From Liolophura sinensis (Eukaryota > Mollusca > Polyplacophora > Chitonida > Chitonidae), in assembly GCF_032854445.1 (NCBI RefSeq), contig NC_088299.1, forward strand, positions 1,959,001 through 2,023,000: a DNA stretch of 64,000 nt, in the 5' to 3' direction. The notes below the pieces were generated by a model. That model was not told where the DNA came from. It made no database searches and saw only the letters and a program-made list of their open reading frames with translations. Both the position numbers and the translations under genes were made by a program. Numbering within the stretch: the stretch's first letter is position 1; each line of letters opens with the position of its first letter. Positions 24,401 through 34,904 of this stretch are shown here, one piece after another.

Positions 24401-26255
24401 CTGAGTTCTGCTTACATGGAAGGCTGAAGGTTTACAATGCATTTTCACACCCCAATTAATACATGTTGTCTTATCACACCCACTGGAGTTGTATCACAGC
24501 CTGTGAATGGTCATAACACACCCCCTGCAGGGCGTCACCTGCATGTCTGCCAGTGGAATGCTGGATGTCAGGCAAAGGTGATGGCAGACAAAGAGAAGAG
24601 TGTCACTGACCCCTTTGTCCAAACAGAATTCAACTGGCCATAAAAAGATGCACTTGGATACTGAATGAAAAGTTCTAAAAGACCTGCTGACTTTTTAGCC
24701 TAGAAAGCGTAGGAAAGGCAAGTACCACATAGAATGTCTACAAATATATGCTGGCATCTTGCCACGACTTTCACCTGTGAAGGCCAAGCCAAGCTGGGCT
24801 CTTCCAAATAAACTCTGGGTGGATAGCGTGCTCTCATACATGAAAAGTTGTCTTCTACTTTATCCGAAGTGTAAACAACTTTCAGGCAGTTTTGAAAGCA
24901 GATCTTACAATAACTGTACATGTTTTTGAAGATTCACTGCAACTCTTACAGAAATGGATACAAAATTTTTGTTTGAACTACCTATCCATATATACATATT
25001 TAACCTAAATGACAGTCTTCAAAGTTTTAATATATACATTAGTAAATTACATACCCGAAGCTGAAACAGCATATCTGAAAGACAGAAACATGGAAAAGGA
25101 ATTAAAGCATAAGAAAAATGAAAGAAATTCAGATCATTTCCTCTAAAATTTTCAAAAGTATAGATGGCATTCTGAAATAGAGAGAGAGACAGATAATACA
25201 TTACAGGGACAATGACCAAAGATTGTCATTTTGTTAAAATTCAATGAAATGTTCTGACCATTAGGCCACTGAAGCTGTCTCTACCCTCTAAACTTTGCCT
25301 TATATTGGTTAATCTGACACATCAATGGAAGGCTCTCTTTGAAGTCACCAACTCTGAAGTCAATGTTTTAAAGCTTAAAGGTAGAATATTTAATATTTCA
25401 CATAAGAAATGTTTGCTATATAATTAGGGCAGAATCTTTACCTCCTGGTAAATCCTGGGTTTACGTAACTAAAATCTATCTTAAAGTTAGGTCTTCAACT
25501 AGCTTATGCTGCTTTAACTCTAAAACTTGCCATCAACGATTTCTTGATGCCCAATCTAACCACAGCTTACTCCTAAAAACACACTTTAAACGAGAGTGAC
25601 CTCAATGGAGGTCATCCCTATTGTAACAGCATTGCTGGAATGAGAGGCAAACCATCTGCAACTATGCAGCTTCCTTAAACCGTTTCCATATGTAACACTT
25701 GCCAGAAAGTGTACAAACCTGTACTTGACTCCACCTTTGTCCCTATTTTGGAGACCGTAACAGCAGATACACAAAAATAACCCTGCCCTAATATCCACAG
25801 GACTTATAGCCTATCAAAACTACATACCAACTAAATCCTTTCTAATTCTGTCTTACTTTGGGAGGCAATGACATGACCCAGAACATGTAGAAATTTTTGA
25901 ATTTTCCACTTAATGAGTCAGACCTGAAAACAAAACAGGCCTTTCACTCTCAGATCCCTTTCGGTGACCCTACCCACATACTGTTTTATACATTTTGTAT
26001 ACCGTAACTATCACCGTATACAGCTAGTTAAACTAAAACTTTAGTTTACAAATGATCCGGTCGATCATCCGTAGTACTTCGGAGAAGTTAATAAGATATT
26101 TCACAATATTCAGAATAACATGGTGATGTTGTTGTTGTAGTGGTTGTTCGGTTGAGAAATGCTTAGAATTACATGATGGCTAGCTGTAGCACTTCGGACA
26201 CAGCCACTGTATTATGCGCCCAAACGAATTTTCACCGATTGTACTTACCATCCAT
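18494..26255 (-). CDS. chmp1a: Charged multivesicular body protein 1A (ESCRT-III), complete gene
   Basis: CHMP1A is an ESCRT-III subunit that assembles on endosomal and midbody membranes and recruits Vps4 and MIT-domain partners for vesicle budding and abscission. Coding exons in transcript order: 26255-26249, 25074-25055, 24227-24150, 22827-22681, 22262-22194, 21350-21291, 19461-19274, 18515-18494. All have GT..AG sites and compatible phases, giving 591 nt and 196 residues, the length I recall for human CHMP1A. The start reads MDDMLFQLR (human MDDTLFQLK); [20 protein letters not shown] and SATTLTTPQ-like [12 protein letters not shown] follow. The C-terminus DDLSRRLQALRN is a MIT-interacting motif 1 (leucine/arginine pattern DxxLxxRLxxL). 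The first coding exon is only 7 nt and the second 20 nt. The 3' UTR may extend to about 16130. Introns contain SINEs and a 47-bp satellite. Paralogue CHMP1B is excluded by the MDD start and EENGLE segment. Confidence 0.97.
18744..18829 (-). mobile_element. Internally deleted SINE, 86 bp, with perfect TSD
   Basis: The tail (TTATTTGATTGGTGTTTTGA) joins directly to the tRNA-like head (TCATTACGCTGCGCT...GAGCCACGGGGGCCCC); the whole central body is missing. Perfect 12-bp target duplications AGTAATGCTGTG flank it at 18732-18743 and 18830-18841. It lies in the last intron of chmp1a. Confidence 0.9.
19602..19838 (-). mobile_element. SINE in the chmp1a intron, with imperfect TSD
   Basis: Nearly full-length inverted copy with a small deletion in the GGGCAGAGCCC segment. 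It is flanked by AGTAGGACACT on the left and AGAAGGACACT on the right. Confidence 0.88.
20309..20447 (+). mobile_element. SINE, 5' truncated
   Basis: Forward copy starting in the body (CGGCCGTATGTAGGAAGGTC) and ending in AAAACACCAACCAAACAAA. The tRNA-like head is absent. It lies in a chmp1a intron. Confidence 0.85.
20975..21195 (+). repeat. Dispersed repeat, partner of 16535-16720
   Basis: Shares CACTTATGTTTTCCTGACAA and CAGAATCAAGCAAAATGTGT with the copy in the 3' flank of chmp1a. The insertions and deletions between the copies show that the duplication is old. Confidence 0.6.
21444..21716 (+). repeat. 47-bp tandem repeat in chmp1a intron
   Basis: Five to six units of about 47 bp built on AAAGGACCTGGTATGGCAGA, GAATTGCTACCAGTGACACA, GCATGAG. 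The last two full units are almost identical, the first two are diverged, and one 20-bp partial unit interrupts the array. It lies between the exons at 21291 and 22194. Confidence 0.9.
23585..23670 (+). repeat. tRNA-like sequence, probable SINE head remnant
   Basis: An A-box-like TAGCCTAGTGGTAGAAGCAC and a B-box-like TTGTTCAAATCCCC are spaced as in a tRNA. The acceptor ends do not pair into a full cloverleaf, so it is not a functional tRNA gene. It is probably the head of an old tRNA-derived SINE from a different family. Confidence 0.45.
25470..25550 (+). repeat. Dispersed repeat shared by chmp1a and ilkap introns
   Basis: The block TAAAATCTATCTTAAAG...CTTCAACTAGCTTATGCTGC, TTTAACTCTAAAACTTGCCA recurs in the same orientation at 57867-57947 in ilkap intron 3. 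Identity looks about 75-80 per cent by eye. No termini were recognised. Confidence 0.6.
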
Positions 26256-27232
26256 GGTAATATTCTTATAGCAACTCGATCAAACCTCTGACTGTTGACA
26301 GTTCCTGTTTGTACATATACAGAACTAACCAGATAGAACCCGCAGGATGGGACTAGCTACATGTTAGGACTGACTCCCACTTACATCAACCAAAATACTC
26401 ACCCCATTACGCCCCCTCCCACCCTGCCCTTTCAGAGGCGTATAACTATATGACGGAGTGTCAGCAAATAAACATACGTTCAAACAGATTTACGGTACGC
26501 ACATTTTCTTTTATCTTATTTTACTCTATCACAACATCGTTTTCGTTGATGTTAGCGATGGGCAGTTCTGGCGTGGCATACGCGCCGGTAGACAGCAGTG
26601 GGCAGACAATCACGTACCTTCTCCTCCGCTGGCTTGATAGAGGCAATCATTTGCACGTGACAGTGCGACAGGTTGAAATTTACTCATCCATCTGCAAGAA
26701 GGCCCATGTACAATGCACCCGTCCCTTGTAGAATGACTAGTTTCGGACTTTGAAAACCAATGATTAAATTTTGGCAAGCTGAAGAAAATCGTGAGCAACA
26801 TCTTAAAAAATAAATGGTGTAGCGTATTTAACGTACGGGTTCTCTGTATTATTTGTAGGTCTATAGGCTAACTTTTAGCTGAAACGATGTATAGGTAGCT
26901 AAATTGGCAACTTTAGGTTAAAATCATTTTTTAAGCTCAAATAACATTTTACGTTGTACAATACTTATTCCACAGACGATCATGACTAAGCCTAACTACA
27001 ACTGCACACGACCTACATGTATATACACAATGGTAGCATTAGTTTCGCTTTTCTCCGCTTCGAGCTGGCCCACAGTGTATCTCTGATTCGAGTAAGTCGC
27101 CGAGCCACGAAAATTACCGTGGGGAAGTGACAGAGAATATTTTGCGCACGATTTCTTCAAATAAAAGCGACGGTTTCATCCCAGTTAACTGCTAATGGTA
27201 ATTGTGCACCGTGTTTGAGTACTTTCAGGTTA
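26256..27232. other. Upstream flank of chmp1a, no other gene seen
   Basis: Contains the chmp1a promoter and 5' UTR by position. There is no TATA box at a convincing distance and no recognised protein or RNA gene on either strand. Confidence 0.4.
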
Positions 27233-27655
27233 GTTGGGGAGTGGGGTAACTCTCATCGAGCAACGCATGTGCAAGCGTTACGGAAGGTAACAGCCCCAAA
27301 TGTGTTGGAATGCCGGTATGGAACATTAATTTACACCTATTCACTCGCGCATTAGATCTTCCCTAACATAAATATTCAGGGTCTACCCCACTGTGGCCAC
27401 CGAATCGATGATTTACTGACTGCAATGATAGAAGAAGTGATTATTATTTTTTTTATTAACGTATACTTGATTGACATGGACCCTTTTGGTTCGGCAAGTC
27501 TCAGCTAGTTAATTACGGAGACCACACGGTTGACGTCCAGTTACGCAAGGGAAGTTTCAATAATACGCGAGAAAAAAGCTGTAAATGTTCCTTACCGACG
27601 ATTTGACACATGCTTCTCTCGCAACTGCGTTGCTCTGTGAGTTACCCCACTCCAC
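27233..27655. mobile_element. Foldback element, shorter relative of 11785-12515
   Basis: The outer arms pair as GGAGTGGGGTAACTC (27238) with GAGTTACCCCACTCC (near 27640). Further in, GAGCAACGCATG faces TGCGTTGCTC, and CTCGCGCATTA faces TAATACGCGAG, with CTTCCCT and AGGGAAG beside them. The inner part shares TTTTGGTTCGGC and TTAATTACGGAGACCACACG with the first foldback element. No functional frame. Confidence 0.6.
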
Positions 27656-28448
27656 AACTAGGTCTACATATGTACTTATAGTGCTAAGAAAAGCACCTAT
27701 AACCTCATATTTCCCATTTTTGCCGCCGTTTACACACTTTTTTTTTCTCATCCAACTAATACTTATCGCATAATTCTAGGTGCCCGTTTTAGTCTGGTAA
27801 ATCTACCCTAATACACCTATATCTCTTACGTGGAGCAAGAGTAACTCTCGAGACCGTACCACTCAAATCAGAGTTACATGTTTACAATTATGAGGGGAAC
27901 CGACTACCTTTTTCAGTTGTTTTCTCAACCACTTTCCCGGCCTAACTAGGTTTTAGAATGGTGACGTTAGTTTCGCTTTTCTCTGGTGGAGATACGAACT
28001 ATATACGAACTGGCGCCTGAATTGGGAACTGCATGGGGTCGTAGAGCACGTCACAGATTTAGTCATAATTCAGTTTTGTGGTAGATTTGTCACAATACTG
28101 ATTCAAGTTGTTTGCGGATTCACAAATGCATGTTGGAAAAATAAGGCATACAGCTGATCTCAAGGCATTTTTGCTTTCTGATAGAGGCTCTGTCGCATTT
28201 TTAGACTGCTTGAAAGCCTTTGCCGAATTTATATCCGAAAAATCATGGTTTTGTGAAGAGGGTTAAGCGATAGGCCTACACGTGTTCAGTGTTTCTCCGC
28301 TAGATAGAAACAGATCGGATTATCACTCTACAAGCCAGTTGCCAATTCAGTCCGTGTGATTGTAATGTCACAGTTATGTTGGTCATGGCGAATAGTGTAT
28401 ATATACCGTGAAGAGGAAAAAGGGAAAAAAAAACTGCGAGCTGAGCTG
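27656..28448. other. Intergenic, nothing recognised
   Basis: Short open frames only. This is the left flank of the 28-bp minisatellite. Confidence 0.4.
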
Positions 28449-29660
28449 CATAATGGGGAGGGCCATTACGCAGCAGCAGTTTGAATTGGGCCATTATGCA
28501 GCAGCGGTTTGGGTGGGCCATTATGCAGCAGCAGGTTGGGGTGGGCCATTATGCAGCAGCAGTTTTGGTTGGGCCATTATGCAGTAGCAGGGTGGGTAGT
28601 GTGCCATTATGCAGCAGCAGGGTGGGTAGTGTGCCATTATGCAGCAGCAGGTTGAGTTGGGCCATTATTCAGCAGCAGGTTGGTGTGGGCCATTATGCAG
28701 CAGCAGGTTGGTGTGGGCCATTATGCAGCAGCAGGTTGGGGTGGGCCATTATGCAGCAGCAGGTTGAGTTGGGCCATTATGCAGCAGCAGGTTGAGTTGG
28801 GCCATTATTCAGCAGCAGGTTGGGGTGGGCCATTATGCAGCAGCGGGTTGGGTTGGGCAATTATGCAGCAGCAGGTTGGGACGGGCCATTATGCAGCAGC
28901 AGGTTGTGGTGGGCCATTATGCAGCAGCAGGTTGGGTTGGGCCATTATGCAGCAGCAGGTTGGGTTGGGCCATTATGCAGCACCAGGTTGAGTTGGGCCA
29001 TTATGCAGCAGCAGGTTGGGACGGGCCATTATGCAGCAGCAGGTTGAGTTGGGCCATTATGCAGCAGCAGGTTGAGTTGGGCCATTATTCAGCAACAGGT
29101 TGGGGTGGGCCATTATGCAGCAGCAGGTTGGGTTGGGCCATTGTGCAGCAGCAGGTTGGGACGGGCCATTATGCAGGAGCAGGTTGGGTTGGGCCATTAT
29201 GCAGCAGCAGGTTGGTGTGGGCCATTATGCAGCAGCAGGTTGGGGTGGGCCATTATGCAGCAGCAGGTTGGGGTGGGCCATTATGCAGCAGCAGGTTGGG
29301 GTGGGCCATTATTCAGCAGCAGGTTGGGGTGGACCATTATGCAGCAGCAGGTTGGGGTGGGCCATTATGCAGCAGCAGGTTGGGTTGGGCCATTATTCAG
29401 AAACAGGTTGGGGTGGGCCATTATGCAGCAGCAGGTTGGGGTGGGCCATTATGCAGCAGCAGGTTGGGGTGGGCCCTTATGCAGGAGCAGGTTGGGTTGG
29501 GCCATTATGCAGAAGCAGGTTGGGTTGGGCCATTATGTAGCAGCAGGTTGGGGTGGGCCATTATGCAGCAGCAGGTTGGGGTGGGCCATTATGCAGCAGC
29601 AGGTTGGGGTGGGCCATTATGTAGCAGCAGGTTGGGGTGGGCCATTATGCAGCAGAACTT
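28449..29660 (+). repeat. 28-bp G-rich minisatellite, about 43 units
   Basis: The unit is GGGCCATTATGCAGCAGCAG followed by GTTGGGGT, 28 bp. Variants are TTGAGTTG, TTGGGTTG, TTGGTGTG and TTGGGACG, plus single changes such as ATTCAG or GCAGGAGC. Because 28 is 1 modulo 3 and the unit has no stop in any forward frame, all three frames stay open and encode the same 28-residue cycle (including WAIMQQQVG, HYAAAGW and GPLCSSRLG) out of register. The minus strand has TAA in one frame. Each unit has four short G runs (GGTTGGGGTGGG), a two-tetrad quadruplex pattern. There is no splice or promoter evidence for a gene. Confidence 0.95.
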
Positions 29661-31429
29661 TGGGTTGTGGTCCATGTGAGATGAAATGCTTCACATCACT
29701 GGAGGATCACGTGTATCAAGCGACGTCAGCAAGTCACAGTTACTGGCCGCCAACTTCCCATAATGTAGACCTCGGCACTAGCCATATTTAAAGTACATGT
29801 AGATACTCACTGCAAGGCCTGACAAACTGCACACCGACAGCTCAGTGTCGAGCGAATTGATTCTGACCATTTTCTCCATAGAATAAAAAAGTTACATTTG
29901 TTATATATTTATTTAATTAATTGGTTCTCAACTATCTGCTCAAGAATTTTTTAGAAAGTTACATTTGTGGTGCAGTGATTTTCACAATTATGCAGTGCCT
30001 AATGTAAAAAAAAAAAAAAGATCTTTCAGTGTCACTGGATTTCATGAACTATACATCGCCTCAGTGCCTGTTTGGAGCTTTATAAGTCGCATGGTAGCCA
30101 AACAGCAAGAAAAGAAGGGTAAAACAGAACTGAAAATAAGAAGCTGCCTTAATGTGTCAGTAGCTGTCACCCACAGTTATAGTCAGTTTGGCTGCTTGAG
30201 GTGAACAGTTTCTTTGACCGGGGCCTATTCCGCGCCTTAGCGTACCAGGTCCTTTCGACGTGGGCTGGACCAGTGGTGCTCCGTCAAACAGTGGTGCTGC
30301 GAGTTTTCTCAGCAGAAATGTAAAAACCATGGCTCTTTTTTTAATCTAAATCAACTCGTCAAACCTACTTTAAGTAACTTGCAATTTTCCCGCGTTAAAG
30401 CACATCGTACACGGCGGATTTTCTCTGGTAAAAGTAGTCTCCCTTTGACCTGATGGTGGCGAGGGCCGAGTATACCAAAGCATCGCACAACATTTCTCTG
30501 TAACCCGCATTATACTAGTACTCCTTACAGCGCATGAGCCACTGTCTACGCTCGCCTTACATCACTGCCGCCACTCAGCAAACTTGACCTTTGGAGAGTG
30601 GTCGACGAATGTGGGCTCATTTAACTTTAACCTCACCACTGATGTCCTTGCGTGCACCTATAATCAGAATTTATCAACAAAACTGTACGTTAGGTAATCG
30701 ATAGAATCATACTTCCGATAGAGAGAATCCATGTGGGTTAAGTATTAATAGAAACAAAACTTTCTCTAGAGATTTTGAAATTTCAGAAATCACTTCCTGC
30801 CTCATCACCGTGATCCCAGTGACCTTGGCGTTGTTCAAGATTTCTGTGCAAAACTTGCTAGTAGTGACAGTGATGTAAAGCGAATGAAGGGAGGGACTTC
30901 TGCGCTGTAAGGAGTATGACTCCGCACATGCGCACACCAAGAATATGATTATCCCAAGGTAATACAGTATAAGCTCAGCCAAGGAAAGAGGTTTATCATA
31001 CTACATAGTCCAGAGACTTCATTGGGTCTGCGAGCAGTGTTTGATTAAAGGTCAACATTTCTTCAGCAGTTCTCATCAACAGTTGTAGACCTATATCACC
31101 GGTATCCAATACGCCAAGAAATAGGAATGATCAAAAGAAATCAGTCATTAACTTATCTTTGTAACATTTCATTATCTTTCTCTTTTGGAAAGAATTTCAA
31201 ATTTGAAAGGATAATGTAAAATAAAATTTTGTTTACTAATGTAACAACATATTATACATGTATATATATATATTTTCGGGCATGTCCAGATGAGCTCCCA
31301 CAGGTCCGTGCAATATGTAGTTCTGACTTGATGTGTTTGATTTCCAATACAGGTGTCAAAATAATCAAATATAGGTATGTATGAATCCTTTCCTTTTTAT
31401 TCAGTACAATTTAATTTGTAGAAGCGGCG
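29661..31429. other. Intergenic, nothing recognised
   Basis: No conserved frame or RNA gene. A stretch near 30175-30255 resembles one near 21720-21810 (TATAGTCAGTTT, GGGGCC, CAGGTCC in order), probably an old dispersed repeat. Confidence 0.4.
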
Positions 31430-31760
31430 ATGGTGAATGAAGTTACTTTTAGCTCCCTTGCATGGTAGAATGCTGGACTTGGTGTAGAGATTTGACTGTA
31501 ACAGGAGCAGATTTCCTGAGCTTCTCATAGCAGTAGATAGTGGGAGTCTACTTTTAGCTCACTTGACATAGACTTGAGATGTGGTGTCCCGAGTTCAAAT
31601 CCCAGATGGCACAGAGGAAATCCTTACACCATTACACTTGTGTATAATAAGAGCAGTTTTCTTGAGCGTCTACTAGCGGTATGGTTAGTGAGGATTTACC
31701 CTTGGCTCAACTTGAAAAATGTGCTGGACTTTGCACGTGGAGATTTGATTTGAGATCTCC
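31430..31760 (+). repeat. About 115-bp diverged direct repeat with tRNA-like boxes
   Basis: Three successive blocks share TTTTAGCTCxCTTG or TTGGCTCAACTTG, then GGACTT or GATGTGG and GAGATTTG. The middle block contains CCGAGTTCAAATCCCAGATG, a B-box-like sequence. This suggests a degraded tRNA-derived repeat that duplicated locally. Confidence 0.45.
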
Positions 31761-32309
31761 AGAAGAAATCCTTTAAAAGAAAGAACAACAAATATTACAA
31801 CCTGAGTTATTCAGGAAGAGAGCCGGAAACAGACTTTAACGCCCACATCCATTTTTTTCTGATGTGCTTGATAGCTCAATTAATCAATGTTCAATTTGAA
31901 ATTTTGAAATGCGCAATGTTAAAACAACCTGGAACACGATGTCGCGTCACTTGTACCCCACGCACATACGATTAATACGAAAACCAGGGTTTGTGTGTCG
32001 TAACCGGAAACAGCTGCGTTCTCGGGTTGGAGAGCTAACTCGCGCCTGATTGGTCAAAATTGATAACATGGCCGCGCTTACGAATTTCTAATTGTGTGCC
32101 GTTGTGTTTACTTTTAACTACGACATCTCCTTTATACAACATCACGCAGACAAAAAGTTACACTTTTTGAACATTATGTGGAATACTTCACCGATGAATA
32201 TATATACACTTAGTCTGGTGTTGTATTTGCTACAGTCATTAAAAATTTCAGTGGATGGGGAAGACTGACTGAACGGGCTAGTACAGAAGCCCACTTTGTC
32301 ACGGTAAAA

Positions 32310-32525
32310 AAAATTGGGAGTGAAATTTCGACTTTTTCTCTCGAAATTTCGATATCCTGTTCACGACACATTTTTATGACACACGGAGACATCGTATGCA
32401 GTAATACGCAAGGTGTATGCGCATATTTTGCTCCTAATTGCGATACCAGCTCCATGACATAAGAAAGTCGAAATTTCGACTTTTTTTCTCAAAATTTCGA
32501 CTTTTTTCTTGAAATTTCTACGTCC
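32310..32525. repeat. Interspersed GAAATTTCGACTTTTT motifs
   Basis: The short motif GAAATTTCGACTTTTTCTC or close variants occurs in clusters at about 32322-32352 and 32468-32520, separated by a unique segment; each cluster is followed by TCCTGTT. It is a simple degenerate repeat of unknown origin. Confidence 0.6.
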
Positions 32526-32746
32526 TGTTGTGTTAAACATAGCGTCGGGTAGCCAGTAATTAATTTTTTGTTGACAAGTACGGGCACCTACGTTAAACTG
32601 TATAAACGTATACTGCAGGTCTATATTATATATATTGCACGTACACATGGCATGAATTCGCCAACAATTATTTTGTTTTATTGACAAGGCTCACAGAAAC
32701 ACAAAACAATAGTGTCTAAGACCGTATATACTGGTGAAAGGCCGTA

Positions 32747-32816
32747 TATGCTGGTCGTATAAGTGAAATATTCTTGAGTATGGCGTAAAACACCAATCAA
32801 ATAAATAAATAAATTA
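32747..32816 (+). mobile_element. SINE 3' tail fragment
   Basis: Only the last about 70 bases of the SINE are present (GTCGTATAAGTGAAATATTC to CACCAATCAAATAAATAAAT). It is preceded by a short repeat of GGCCGTATAT...CTGGT. Confidence 0.85.
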
Positions 32817-33039
32817 AATTGTGTGTATTTCCATGATTTAAATTGCCTTTACAGTACCTGGTTAAAATTAATGCTGAGATGTTTATTCACTTCCACTTCT
32901 TCAGTTCAAAGGCTGTTCTTTGGCCACATTAGCAGTGGTATTTAAAAAACAAGAAAGGCGACAAGAAAAGTGGATACATCAAATGTATATTTGTTCACTT
33001 CCGTTGTGTTGATCGCTACACATCGCAGTACGATGCTTA

Positions 33040-33445
33040 CCCTAATTCTTCTTAAAAATGGAACAAATATTAGTAGTATTGAAAGCAAAATACTATTTAT
33101 TTATTTATTTATTTGATTGGTGTTTTACGCCGTACTCAAGAATATTTCACTTATACGACGGCGGCCAGCATTATGGTGGGAGGAAACCGGGCAGAGCACG
33201 GTGGAAACCCACGCCCAGGCCTTCCCACATACGGCCGGAGAGGAAGCCAGCATGAGCTGAGCAAAATACTACGTTTTTTAGCAACCTTTTGGAAAAGTAA
33301 ATATATAAGTGTGTTGTTCATTAGATGGTCTAACCATGTAGTATCAAAAACCAAAAAAAACCCCACTCATTATTCCTACTAGAATTGCACATATATTGGC
33401 TAAAATGAGCAGAACAGGTGTCCCAAATTTTTAAAAGAAATAGGG
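33040..33445. mobile_element. TA-flanked MITE, copy 2, interrupted by a SINE
   Basis: The left end CCCTAATTCTTCTTAAAAAT follows TA at 33038-33039, and the right end reads inward CCCTATTTCTTTTAAAAATT. Internal blocks (TTGGAAAAGTAAATATATAA, TGTTCATTAGATGGTCTAAC, ATATTGGCTAAAATGAGCAG) match copies 1 and 3. A 164-bp SINE sits inside at 33096-33259. The right-hand target TA has become CA. Confidence 0.75.
33096..33259 (-). mobile_element. 5'-truncated SINE nested in the MITE, 12-bp TSD
   Basis: The inverted SINE tail and body end at GCCAGCATGAGCTG, so the tRNA-like head is missing. It is flanked by AGCAAAATACTA at 33084-33095 and again at 33260-33271. The duplication shows it integrated in truncated form. 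Confidence 0.93.
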
Positions 33446-33489
33446 CATCAGTTATGGCATATATCCGTGCGGTAGGTATATATACCGTT

Positions 33490-33491
<2 letters not shown>

Positions 33492-33556
<65 letters not shown>
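33492..33556. repeat. (TA)n microsatellite, about 65 bp
   Basis: Uninterrupted TA dinucleotide run, likely to be length-polymorphic. Confidence 0.98.
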
Positions 33557-33557
<1 letters not shown>

Positions 33558-34313
33558 CCCAATGGAACAAGGAACTTTCCGAAAGTGGGAGACGCTTATA
33601 GTCACATGAGGGGTGAGTTCCGGGTAAGCAAGCACTTCACGCCAGCACGCTATATAGTCTCAGAGGAAAGTTGATATGTGAAGGTTATAAATAAGTAAAG
33701 TTACAGAACATTTCTAGACAGCTTGCACCACGCAGATGGCTCAGCGAAGCCTTACTCATTTCCGCTACTGGTATCTTGCCGCGATTTCTCACTGCGCACT
33801 ACATAGGCAATGTGGGGCCATTAATCGCCCAGTTGGCAGCAAGCGCTTACAGGATGCTATATGCTCTCATCCCTATAACCCAGACATTGATATCAGCCGC
33901 TTTAGATAGGAACTCGGCCATCACAAAAAGGTACATGCAACCACTTTAAGCTTCCAAGTGTAGATAAATACGTATACCGAGAGATGAAGGAAGCAGTATA
34001 CTAGGGCGCGAGAGGCTATATGCTATCACAGACAGTTCCTACGCTTACACGCATTTACACCCGGGAAGACCATTGCCTTCAAGGCGTTATACAGGTTAGT
34101 TTTAAGATATATGAGCTTGGTGAATGCCTGTCTGTGTTTGATAAGTCTGAATTGTAGGGTTCCATGTAGTACTACTCTTTCCCAACAATATTCCTCGATT
34201 TTCATAAATATGTATTGTACTGTGGGTATATACATGGGGAAAACGAAACCACTGTTAGTCGTATAAAGCCTACATGTTATATATGGCACGGAGTATGTAC
34301 AGGAATAAAAATG

Positions 34314-34315
<2 letters not shown>

Positions 34316-34397
<82 letters not shown>
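34316..34397. repeat. (TA)n microsatellite, about 82 bp
   Basis: Second pure TA run 760 bases after the first. It is self-complementary, so collapse or expansion in assembly is likely. Confidence 0.98.
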
Positions 34398-34400
<3 letters not shown>

Positions 34401-34904
34401 AATTTATAACCACAATGTCACCTTCGATCAAGAGTGAATAAGGCGAAGTGCTGCATCAAAAATCTGCGCCCGGTGACATCAGCTAGCCTGTGCCCAAAGG
34501 GGGAATGTACCCAGCTGGCAATATCGATCTATTAGTTTTCGCTGAGAGTAAGCCTTGGTCAAAGTACGCGCATGTATTACCAGGCTCCATGCTGCGCAGT
34601 GGGCCTACAGTTTGTAACGGATCTAGCACAAAGCCCTTTGTCGGAGGCTGAGCGCTCGGACTGGTCCGGATATCTGATGCTGCCCTGGCTGGTAGAACAT
34701 CAAAGCATGTGCGTCTAATAGCTGAGATCAAGATTCACATTTGGCAAGTATGAATATTGTAATCATTTAAACATGCATTCAGTGTGGGGTTTTGGGTTTT
34801 GGCATGGGTCGTAGGGATGAATATGGATGTATGCAGGATAAATATCAATGTATGCGTCAAATTGCATGTGAATGTATAGATTGACCTGGTGTAAATCCAT
34901 CCCT
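34398..34904. other. Spacer, nothing recognised
   Basis: Short frames only, between the TA tract and the 42-bp minisatellite. Confidence 0.4.

Noticed and set aside
26450-26731. 93-codon frame upstream of chmp1a
   Set aside because: No recognisable domain, no splice context, and length compatible with chance.
28452-29791. Long overlapping open frames (up to about 295 codons) as a repetitive protein gene
   Set aside because: They follow automatically from a stop-free 28-bp unit. There is no exon structure, signal peptide or conserved flank. Reported as a minisatellite with coding left open.
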